DNA from: Armigeres subalbatus
Lineage: Eukaryota; Arthropoda; Insecta; Diptera; Culicidae
NCBI RefSeq assembly: GCF_024139115.2
Contig: NC_085141.1
Location: forward strand, 30,519,242-30,583,241
DNA length: 64,000 bases
Direction of reading: 5' to 3'
Shown: positions 22,801 to 34,800 of the stretch, piece after piece
Layout: each line of letters opens with the position of its first letter
Numbering within the stretch: position 1 is the first letter of the stretch
Position numbers and translations under genes: made by a program
The notes under the pieces: model-generated
Databases searched by the model: none
What the model saw: only the letters and a program-made list of their open reading frames with translations
What the model was told of the DNA's origin: nothing

Positions 22801-25800
22801 AATGAGACTTTGTCCAGGAAAAATGTGAAAAAATACCAAATCAACCTTGTGCCATACCTGTCATAAGACGAGTTTATACAATCCCATTGAATTCCACCAC
22901 TTAATTGTATCTTGTGCCATATCAAATGTACCCGCATACCAGTTCCATTAAGAATTTACATAATTGGATTGCTCAAAATTCAATTATTTTTCCATTGATT
23001 TGAATCGTTTTGCAATAACTCATTGAATGAGGAATGACTTTGAAAAATTTCAACCAGATCGCAGAATGTTTGAATTTATTAGATGTTTTAGAAGTTTTGC
23101 ATGGAAAATGCGTTTAGAGACTTCACCGGCTATTATTTCAGCATGCGGGAAACCAATATGGTACTGATATGAAAGTACCGGCAGAGTATAACTTGAAAGA
23201 ACTGATCATGCTTCAAAGAAGGCTTGTCATATGCAATACCAAAGCAACATGCAGTAAAACTCGAAAGAACCGCTCATGCTTTAAAGAAGGTGTCAACCAT
23301 ATTGTAAAGATTGTGTGTTCCCTATGCAATGTCAAAACTGTCAAACTCAAAATACAGACCCCATTCGATTTTGGCATCACGTTCGGAACATTTATGTTGC
23401 CAAAATCGAATGGTTTTTGTTTTCTTATGATACTTCAACATTTCTTCACTTTTTGTGACGCTAGACACACTGTGACCCTTTTTTACTTCAAGATACTTTT
23501 TTTTATAGTTATGTCGTAAAAATATGTTGATTTTTCTCAAAATTGAGCCCACAGAATTTGATTTCAAAATGAGAAATGAAACCCAATTTTAATCATCTTT
23601 GAGGGGAATTGATGATTTTTCGGCGGAAACATTTGTTTTAATTTAAAAAATCAAAATGTTTATTCAAGTGCATAGTATGCATCGGACAAAAGTTTGGGTT
23701 CACCTTTTGTTTAGTATAATTTCAGGCAAAATATATATTGAAGAAAGTGAGTTTCCAAACAAAACATCAAGAACTGTAGTACTTCAGACAATATTTGGCT
23801 AAAATTGTGAACGGCTAAAATAAGTGAACCCAAACTTATGGCCGATGTATACTATGCACCTATGAACTTGAGTAAACATTTTGATTTTTAAAAACAAAAC
23901 AAATTTTTTTTCGCCGAAAAATCGTGAATACCCCTCAAAGATGATTAAAATTGGGTTCCATTATACTTTTCATCTCGAAATTTTGTGGGCTCAATTTTGA
24001 GAAAAATCAACATATTTTTACAACATAATAATAAGACAAATGAGTATCTTAATCAGGGCTGACAATAGTCATCGTCGCAGTACGAAATGCCACAGTAGAG
24101 ACGAGTTGTATTGTCTTCATTGCTACTCCACGCATCGTCGATGACGCGCACAACGTTAGCTTTCGTCGTGCAACCAAATCGTCATGACGACATCGAAGAA
24201 CGAAGACTTCGTAATATAATTCTTCAAGCGGCAGCTGCCATGCGAAGATTTTTATTAATACTTTGTAATAATGAATTTGAAGTAACGTATGAAGGCGTTA
24301 TAAATGTTATCGATTCATTTATGTTACCAAAGTTCCTACTATTTGTTTATTTGAGACGCCATTATGATTTTAACCAGTCCGTCTATAATGACGTGCAGTC
24401 AATTGTGTGAAGAAGTGACGACAGAAACCGTAATAACTTTTGACTGCACGACTATCGTCGTGGCAGGCATGCGGTGCGAAGAAACCAAATGGGTGTTGCG
24501 TCGTGCAATGCTATGAAGAAGACTATATTTTTTTTGCTTTCGTCGTGCGACGAGAATGACTATTGTCAGCCCTGATCTTAATGTACAATTTTAGTACATA
24601 AAAAATTGGAAATTATGAGTTTAAAATACTTACGGTGCAAGATCTACTCAAATTCTTTGTATCGAGCTAACAATACCCGAAATCGGATGTAAAGCGGCGA
24701 AAATACGACCAAAAACTTTTGCCTATTTTTGCGAGGGTGAACCCAAACTTTTGGCCTGGAGTGTACATATCGTATGTGAATGACGATGACTATCGGATAA
24801 TGTTGTTATGCACCAATAATAGTGCAATATACCCCCGCTGTTCCGACAAATGTATGGCCGGACTATCAAGGTTTCTCTCGTTATTCCAACTGTCAAATCC
24901 ATACAAATAAATTAAAACAAACTCACAGCACAAGTTTGAAAATTGACAACATAAGTGCTGTCCAATGAGCAGCTCGAAGTAGCTCGAAATTGTTCCCGTC
25001 CTGCTCATTCTTTTTTTGTCAACAAATGGGCATGAGCAGGACAGGGAGAAACTTCGAGCTACTTCAAGCTCTCATTGGACAGCACTATAATGTGTTTAAA
25101 TGGGTGTTGATACTTTTTAATCCGGAAAATTCCGAATTAGCGAGATCCGGACTAACGAGTCGTCGGATTAGTGAGATCCCGATAAGCAGGGGGATACTGT
25201 AATATGGATTTCCAAATGTAGTATTAAATAAAATTAACATTTTCACATATTTTACTACAAATAATAATTTACGTTTTTCAAATTATGCCAAACGACCATT
25301 AGGCCAAACAACCATTAGGCCAACCAACCATTAGGCCAACCAACCATTAGGCCAACCAACCATTAGGCCAAACAACCATTAGGCCAAACGTCATTAGGCC
25401 AAACGACTTTAGGCCAAATGACCTACAACCGTTTGAATGCCTGTATTTGCGTCGCAAACATAAATTAGAGCATTCCAAAATAGACAACTTGCGCATGGGG
25501 ATTGAGATTTCTGCCCCTGGGCCAGTCACCCCAGCTCCTGCTTGATTGTTCAGTTTCGAACCATCTGTGTAGAAAACTATTGATCCTGATCGTAGATTTG
25601 GACCGCCGTTTCCCCAAGCATTACGCTCAGGATTTATTATCTGGAATAAACGTTCAAAGTTATATTTTTTACCCATCCAGTCTTCGTTGATTATTACTAG
25701 TGGGTTTATTCTAATCATATTTAGAATACTCAGATGACCTGTAAGGTCACCTTCCAAGAGGTTCGTTGATCGCCGGTATGAATTGATGTAAAGGAAGTAC

Positions 25801-28800
25801 AAAGAGTAAGCAATCCAACGCCTTCGATGGTGTACTTTTCATTGCACCAGTTACTTAGATAGTTGCTAAGGGGCCATCCACAAACTACGTCATGCCTCTA
25901 GGTGGAGGGGGGTTCAGAGTAGCATGACGATCCATCTAATCTAATCTAATCTAATCTCATACTTGCGCAGCCAATACTTGAAAGCATCCTGGAAAATGAC
26001 GGTTTTCTAAATTCCGTCATTTTTCTTTTCATACGGCCAGGCCAACTACGCAGTATGTACCGCAGAGATGATTTCTAGATACTGAGCGACTTCAGAATTT
26101 GTAAAACCTTCAAGTCGATCCATACCATGAAATCGAGGGGAAAGGAAGAAAGCGTGGACCTCCCGTACCAAACGCTTCCTGTTAGTATAAATAGTAATGA
26201 AATATAATATTAATGAATTTTTCGTTGGGAGCGAAGCTATTTAAAAGTTATGAAATGCTCCATTCGGCAAGTGATGGTTGTCGTCGTGTTCAGAATAACT
26301 ACGTTCACTATAAATTAGAAAAGAAGGATATCATCATTAGTAGACGGTAACGTAAGCTTCTTTCCTCGGTGATAGATGTGATGACAATTCTGAAAATAAA
26401 AGAAGTACTAGCACAACATTAGAAGATTGGTCACTTTAATTATACTCATGTTATTTTTGAAATGCTTTTCCAGACTGCTATCAGAAATCAAGGGGGGTTT
26501 AATCCTTGATTCCAATCTAAGAAAAACATTACAGGGCTGTGAGTATTACTATTTGTGGTCGGGAAGCATCTAGGAAATTGGGAGGAAGGATTAGTGTAGT
26601 ATTTACTTAATGACTTATCGAAAATTTCATAAGTACTACAGAATTGGAAATTGGGGAAGGTTTTCGTTGGGTCAGGATTTGCCTGTAGCTGGCAATGTGA
26701 CCGTGGTAGATCTTACCCCGTAACACACCACGTAAAGGTGTCTACCCAGCATTACGGGAATCAGAGCAGCATGACGATCCATACAAAAAAATAGAGTTTT
26801 GTTATAAGAATCCTGACGAAAAGGGGGGGAGGGTGGTTGAAAATCGCCAATTTTTGCGTGACGTACTTTATGGATGTTCCCTAATCGTTGAACTCTCCAT
26901 TTTTTTTGTACTGTTTTCTCTTTTGTTTTTGACCACCATACCAATGAAGCATAGGGTCTTACCAGAGTCTATTATATGAAGAGTTGCGCAAAGAGTGAAG
27001 CCAAATCTACCTATTGAACTGTCAAACCGTCTACTGCTCATGATCACATAGTTGACGTATAAGCCAAAATGACCAAAACACACTTTTTTGCGGAAATGGA
27101 TTCTTCGTACGGATATACATATGCTCCATGAAAAAATATTCATGTTTTGGAAAAATTGTCATTTGATCGCATAAGACGTACCTCCATTATCTGCTGCAAT
27201 ATGGAGCAAAAACCTGTCTCATATTTTTTCGACATTCACAATCCACTAGTTAAGCACAACATAGGTTTTCATTTTACTTTCTCTTATTTCAGGACTACAT
27301 TATGATTTGGGCGTAACTGATTTTGTAATCAAAAATTAATACGCATGTTCCTGCCAAAGCAAGCATTTCTTGTGAAATCCACGGTATAATCCGACAAAAT
27401 AAGCTTTCATCCATCGAGGTGTAGCTCTGGAGATAAAATAATGTTTGTTTGATAAATATTGTCGCCAAAAGTTTTGATTTACGACAATCGCGATCATTCA
27501 AGTATTATGCATCTCGAGATAAAATAGAATACTGCGGGTTCCTGCTGGTTGCTTCTCAGGTAATCGCAACGGTCACTAAACACAACAGTGTCAATGAAAA
27601 TCTCACCCACCGTATGCACTTGCCATGATAAACACTCTCCATGTACTCAGTGACTCCGGTTGCCTCTCACTAATACAATCGAACATTGCTGTCATTTCGC
27701 GAAAAGCACGTGGTTTTGTTTTGAGCGGGAAAATTCTGCTTATCTTTTAACACGGCGGCTATCTTGACGTTTACCTTCGCAGTCGAGCCTGCGAGTGTAA
27801 GACCGCCGCAACATTCTAGAAAAAGATAAGCGCGACAATATAATATAAAAGAAGAATGAAAATCCATTAATTATGTAACGCGATGATTAGCCATTTGTGT
27901 TACTTTTTTTTAGAAGCATATAAAAATTGTGTATGGGAAACCATATTTACTATAGATAGTGGAATATATAGATGAGCGAAGATAAATCCTCTGTCTCCAA
28001 ACGAACTGTCAAACGTGTCTCCAAACGAGCATGACGTCACGATTTCAATGGAAATGTTAAGGACTGTGACGTCATATGCGCGTGTGCACGGTCAAAAAAA
28101 ATCGACTCAGCCATGCTTTCGCTTATCTATAGATTCTACTATCTATAATACTTACCTATCTAAATTCCCATTTCTCCTCTGAAGTGTAGTTATTTATTGG
28201 TATTTTTAAAAGTGCATATCAGAGCCAAAATCTAGCTTCATTTTTTTTGCGTGACAGGAGAGGTCTGCCACTGAGGACTTAACACATAAGAATTAGTGCG
28301 TGTTAAATGGCTTTTTATTTGTACCTCAGCTTGATAATATTGGTATATATATTTCGAGCACGTTTACCGGGTTAGTTTTTACAATTGCAATGCAATTCTT
28401 ATTCATGTTTTTCATTACCTTACCCGGACAGAACTGAATTTTAAAACATGATATGGACTTTGATGTAAGATTCAAAAGAGCAGACAAAAATATCAACAAC
28501 AAAATGCACCGAAGTGTTATTTAAATATCAAGATGTGTTATGGATAAAAACAAACTAATAGCTCGAGATATTAATCACTTCTTCCAAATACCATTAACTG
28601 ATTACCTCATGATATTTCAGAGCAAATTTGGATATTGTCGTCTGATATTTTGTGCTTTTATATCCTACATATAAATCAGGCCCATATCTCATTTTGCAAT
28701 CTAATCACGATTGATTTACTTCTAATCCTCGTCTACTCGGGTATTTTAAAATAGGGATTGGAACCATTTTTGCTTAAAATTTGGTTGGAACGAGGGCTTT

Positions 28801-31800
28801 GGCCAATACATGAAAACGGTAACTGCTTGCACACTTGTAACAGAACCATTCTAATGCTGTAATAGTGCAAAAATCCCCGTACGGTACTGATTAAATTCTT
28901 TGCAACACGAACTCTTCCACACATAATTTTATCTTTACCACATAATTTTAATTTTCACGGAAAGAGCTATTCGAAAAACCTTTCACGGAAACTCGAACAT
29001 TTCAAAAGATTTCCCTTCCTCAATCAATAAATCGTTGGAACTAACTACAATAATTATGCTTTAGCGCTATATAACCACACGTAGTAGCCTGGTTTTTACG
29101 CCATGTTATGGGAACAAACTTTTCACAAAACGTTTGTTTGATCGCATAAACTGTCGTATGCATATTTTGACCACTTCAATCAAAGGAATAATAATTAATT
29201 CCCCGCGGCCTTAAAATAACTACTAATATTGTCCATTTAGACAGATTAGTTCATGTATTTTGTTGATTGATATGATGATTCGGGTAAAATAAATAAAAAT
29301 GCGTTTTCCCAACATCGATGGTGCTGGTTGTTACGTCAACTATGAAATCATGAGCAGTCTACCTATCGAGCAAAGTAAACAAATGCTTGTTGGTGAGGTG
29401 GAAGTATTGTTATCGCCTAATGATTATTATGGCGAATTAAAACGCATGAATTGAAATGTATTAGATTTGATCTAGAAACAGCTTCAAAAAACATCAATAC
29501 ATTCACCAATAAAGTAGCTAGAATAAACTCACGTGTTTGCACTCTGTGGTTGACTTGGTTATCGAATTAAAATGCTTTAGAAGTGAACGCTCCCGTGAAC
29601 TCACTTGAAGGGTTGAACAAAAGTGAAAGTTGGCAACAGAATAACAAGAGCATCATTCAGAATATGTGTAAGAAGATCCTCTTTGCGTAACTCTAGTAAA
29701 TCCCGTGAATCTTTGGCTTTAGGCCCCATTGCTCACCAAACGTCCGTTTACATATCCAAAGAGCATTTATCGCTTTGTTAATAGCTTGCTCAAGATGTGC
29801 ATTCCAGTTGAGCTTCCTGTCAAGTATAACTCTAGGATACTTAGCCGTATTCGAAAGTTTCAAAAGTGTTCCTTTCATTTTTAAATTTTCTAATCGAAAT
29901 TTTTTCCTTCTAGTGATAGTAGTTTTACATGGATTTATATTCAATCCCACCCTATCACACCACATAGCAACAAAATTTGTTGCTATTTGCATTCTGTTTT
30001 CGATAATACTGTCATATTTTCCTCGAACTATTATGACAATATCATCCGCAAAACCTATTATCTCGAAACCTTGGTTTGACAAGCATGTTAGAAGATCGTC
30101 TACTAATAATGACCACAATAGAGGTGATAGCACGCCTCCTTGAGGGCACCCTTTGACTGCTCTAATAATGCTAGATGAACATCCTAATGTAGCTGATATT
30201 TCCCTGTTTACCAACATTGAATTTTTTGAAGTCTTGCTGTTATTGGAACAGTTTCTATGTTTTCACATATATGCCTCCAGTGTATCCTTTTTGACCGTCT
30301 TATTTCTTTGTTGTAGGCATTGAGAGATTCTTTATATTGATCCCACATCTGCGTACGTTTAGCTCGGTTGAAAAGTTTTCTAGCTTGTTTTCGAAGTTTT
30401 TGTAGTTTGTTGTTTCATTTCTATTACTAGAACGTTCCTTAGCGATGCAACTTTCATTAAAACTTTGATGGATTAGTTCTGATAGTTGCTCAGTGCTTTT
30501 TTCAAATTCTTGAATGGAGCCTGAACAAATATCTAGGTTTGCTATACCATCTATTAGTTTCGTGTTATACAATTCCCAGTTTGTCTTCCTAGGGTCTCTT
30601 ATTTTTTCTATGAGTTGTTGACCAGCCTCATAATCAAATAAAATATGCATATGATCCGATAAAGAAACTTCATCAGAAACATGCCAGTTTTTTATGCGGT
30701 CCGAGATTGTTGGACTGCATAATGTAAGATCAAGAACTTCTTGTCTAATTGAGTTTATAAAGGTTGGGTCATCTCCTTTGTTGCATATATCCAATTCATT
30801 TTGAGAAATATAGTCTAAAAGGTCAGACCGCATCGTGCTTTCGTGCTGTGCGATTCTTATCTCTCTTTGCGGAAGGAAGTTTTTAATACTACCCGAAGCT
30901 ATTTTAATTTCAACAGTGCTTCTCAGTGCTATTTGTACCCACTGATCCCGTTACGATCGTTGCAAGGACCCGTGCCTTCGTTTTACGTTGGACCCGAAGT
31001 AAAATTCCGGCAAGCGGTGGTGTAATCCTGCAGGGACACCGTTCTGGGAAAAAAAAACCTCTTAGAAGGTCACGTCTCCACGCTTAGCAATGAGCATTAA
31101 TAAAAACAAGAGGAAGGGGGAGTCTCTGAATTCTCCACTTCCTTCAAAGAAACAAGGTTTCAAGACCGTCCTGCCCAAGCGCGGAAAAAATAGAAGGAAG
31201 CTGGAGACTTCAGATATTCCTTCTAACTCTAACGTTGACATTATTTCTTCTCCTATCGAACTGAGCAATCAGTTCGATTTGATTAATGACGAATTTGAGA
31301 AAATCGAATCTACCTCTAGCCCAGGTGATTCGATTCATGCGAAAAAGCAAAGGATTCCGCCAATTGTGGTATCTGTTGCCGAGTTTTCTGGCTTTCGGAA
31401 TGAAATCTTGAGTAACCTTCAGGGGATCAAGGTTTCATTTCAGATTGCTAGGAAGGGTGACTGCCGCGTTTTGCCGGGATCCTTTGACGATCGCAAACGT
31501 CTTCTTCAGTATTTAACTGAGAAGCGCCATAAATTCTTCACATACGACGACAAAACTGAGCGATTGTTCAAAGTCGTCTTGAAAGGTCTCCCCAGTGATG
31601 ATAAATCACTGGATGAGAATCAAATTGAAACTTCTCAATTACTTGGATTTTCACCAGTCCAAGTAATTAAGATGAAAAAGAAATCCCACTCTGGTACTTC
31701 CCAGAGAGGCATTTCTCAAGAATTTTATTTAGTTCAGTTTAACAAAAGTGAACTAAATAATATGAAAAGTTTGGAAAAGGCCTGTATTATGTCCCATGTC

Positions 31801-34800
31801 CGTGTTACATGGGAACATTTCCGCAGGCCTGGAGGAAATTTCCAAAACCCCACCCAGTGCCGTAAGTGCCAAAAGTGGAACCAAACATTGTCACATGGAT
31901 GCTAAATGCATGATTTGTGGTGGAACCTCTCACGCCAAGGACGCATGTCCTGTGAGAGAAGATTCCAATAAATTTAAGTGCGCAAATCCTGGGGGCAATC
32001 ATAAATCCAATTTCTGGGAATGCCCTTCACGCAAAAAAGTTTTGAACTCCCGTGCAAAATTGATGACGGGAAATTCCAATCGGATCCCAGATTTGACGCT
32101 TAGAAATTTTACAAACGCTCAAAATTCGAAACCAGTTACCGGTCGAGCAATTCATACCCACCACAATTCACGAACAAATTTTGCTGTTCCTCAACGGGTA
32201 GCAACGGGTAGTAAATTCCAATTTCTCCTATGTACCTACGTATGCAAACATCGCTGTTGGTAGACAAAATTTCTCTTCGCAAAATGAGGTTTATACTCAT
32301 GTCCCAACGGAAAATAACGGTCATGTTGCCGATTTAGGTAGCATGATTGCTTCCGATTTTGATTTTTTAACTGAACAATTGCATCACATGATTGATGCAA
32401 TGTTCAAAGCAAACACCATACCTGAAGCTGTTCAGGTTGGAATAAAGTACACACAAAAAAATGTTATCGGACCCCGTTTTAATGGATCCAAATAATTGTG
32501 TGAATGTTCTAAATTTGAATGCCCGCTCTCTAAAGGTTAAAGAAGATGAATTATTCAACTTCCTAACAGTTCATAATGTGCATATTGCCATTATAACTGA
32601 AACGTTTTTAAAACCAGGATTCTCCATTCAAAGAGATCCAAATTATTTTATCTACAGAGATGATCGTCTTGACAGCACCTGTGGTGGGGTCGCCATTGTC
32701 ATTAATAGACGTATCAAACATAAATTATTTTTTTCGTTCGAAACCAAAGGTTTTGAAACCTTGGGAGTTTCTGTTGAAACAAATTTTGGACAATTTTCCT
32801 TCATTGCAGCCTAATTGCCTTTTCAATGCAATGGGCAGCAAAAGAATTTGTTGAAAGTTGATCTTCAAATTTTGACTCGCAACTTCAATGCCAAACACCG
32901 TTCATGGAATAATGCTCAAAGCAATTCCAACGGCAAAATTTTATTTGAAGATTGTTCTGCGGGATATTATATTATTCAATATCCCAATGGCCCAACTTGT
33001 TTTTCATCCACTCGAAATACTTCGACAATTGATTTGGTTTTAACTGATTCAAGTCAGCTGTGTGGCCAATTGGTAACTCATGCTGACTTTGACTCTGATC
33101 ACCTTCCTGTGACATTTGAAATCTCACAAGAAGCCATTTATAATCCAATCAACTCTACTTTCAATTATCATAGGGCTGATTGGGATTTATATAAAACGTA
33201 TATCGATAGGAATTTTGATGTTAATATTCCTTTGGATACCAAAAGTGATATTGACAATGCGCTCGTATCTTTGACAAATTCAATTGTCGAAGCCAGAGGC
33301 ATTGCAATTCCTAAATGTGAAATTAAATTCAACTCCATTATTTTTTAAAGACGACGATCTTCAGCTACTGATCCGTTTTAAAAATGTGAGGCGAAGGCAA
33401 TACCAAAGAACTCGCAATCCCGCGTTGAAAGTTATATCAACAAAAAATAAAAAAAATAAAAAATAAAAAAATGATAAACAAACAAATTTGGTTAAACCCA
33501 TGACAACGGTTAAAAATTAGAACAAATTCAAATTGTAGCTTTATTTATTATTTATCATCAGACTAAGGCCGGAGTGGCCTGTGCTGCACATAAAAGACTT
33601 CTCCATTCAGCTCGGTTCAAGGCTGCACTTCGCCAGCCACGCAGTCTGCGGAGGGTCCGCAAGTCGTCCTCCACCTGATCGATCCACCTTGCCCGCTGTG
33701 CACCTCGCCTTCTTGTTCCCGTCGGATCGTTGTCGAGAACCATTTTCACCGGATTACTGTCCGACATTCTGGCTACGTGCCCGGCCCACCGCAGTCTTCC
33801 GATTTTTGCGGTGTGAACGATGGATGGTTCTCCCAACAGCTGATGCAACTCGTGGTTCATTCGCCTCCTCCACGTACCGTCCGCCATCTGCACCCCACCA
33901 TAGATGGTACGCAACACTTTCCTTTCGAAAACTCCCAGTGCGCGTTGGTCCTCCACGAGCATCGTCCAGGTCTCGTGTCCGTAGAGAACTACCGGTCTTA
34001 TAAGCGTTTTGTAGATAGTCAGTTTGGTACGGCGGCGAACTCTATTCGATCGGAGCGTCTTGCGGAGTCCAAAGTACGTACGATTTCCAGCCACTATGCG
34101 TCTCCGAATTTCTCTGCTGGTATCGTTATCGGCGGTCACCAGTGAGCCCAAGTACACGAATTCTTCAACCACCTCGATTTCGTCACCACCGATAGAAACT
34201 CGTGGTGGGTGGCTCACATTGACCTCTCTTGAGCCTCTTCCTATCATGTACTTCGTCTTCGACGTGTTGATGACTAGTCCAATCCGTTTAGCTTCGCTTT
34301 TCAGTCTGATGTAGGCTTCCTCCATCCTCTCAAAGTTACGTGCCATGATATCAATGTCGTCGGCGAAGCCAAATAACTGGACGGACTTCGTGAAAATCGT
34401 ACCACTCGTGTCAATCCCTGCCCTTCGTATTACTCCTCCAAAGCGATGTTGAATAGCAGACACGAAAGACCATCACCTTGCCGTAACCCTCTACGGGTTT
34501 CGAAGGGACTCGAGAATGCCCTGAAACTCGAACTACGCACATCACCCGATCCATCGTCGCCTTGATCAACCGTATCAGTTTATCCGGAAATCCGTTTTCG
34601 TGCATTAGCTGCCATAGCTGGTCCCGATCGATTGTATCATATGCGGCTTTGAAGTCGATAAATAGGTGATGTGTGGGCACGTTGTATTCGCGGCATTTCT
34701 GCAATACCTGACGTATGGCGAACACCTGGTCTGTGGTAGAGCGTTCACCCATAAATCCCGCCTGGTACTGCCCCACGAACTCTCTTGCAATTGGTGTTAG

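Larger units (their letters stand above)
22386..25430. mobile_element. Foldback-like element: minisatellite inverted ends, 9-bp target duplication
   Basis: Each end is an array of about nine 15-16 bp units, core TTTGGCCTAATGGTCG (about 22396-22533), repeated in reverse at 25288-25427 (CGACCATTAGGCCAAA and variants). GTTTGAATG flanks it at 22377-22385 and 25431-25439, and removal rejoins the LINE RNase H. Tandem-repeat termini plus a 9-bp duplication recall Drosophila foldback elements and MULEs. I see no transposase; the 2.7-kb interior is a pile of smaller elements (22715-23195, 23516-24026, 24054-24574, 24954-25086, 25112-25199). Confidence 0.8.
21490..30836 (-). mobile_element. I/LOA-like LINE with RNase H, broken into pieces by nested insertions
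   Basis: On the minus strand the order is endonuclease C-terminal part (30833-30430), RT (30217-29693), an unassigned block, then TGAMKSTPSKALDCLL linker and RNase H start (25857-25440), RNase H end (22376-22147) and a Cys/His tail (about 21750-21500). The block order matches I/LOA-type elements, which carry RNase H after RT. Interruptions: 21761-21992, 22386-25430, 25869-26881 and probably 26884-29690. The 5' part is missing where the Juan-like element begins at 30837. That the RT and RNase H pieces are from one copy is inferred from order, orientation and lack of overlap. Confidence 0.7.
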
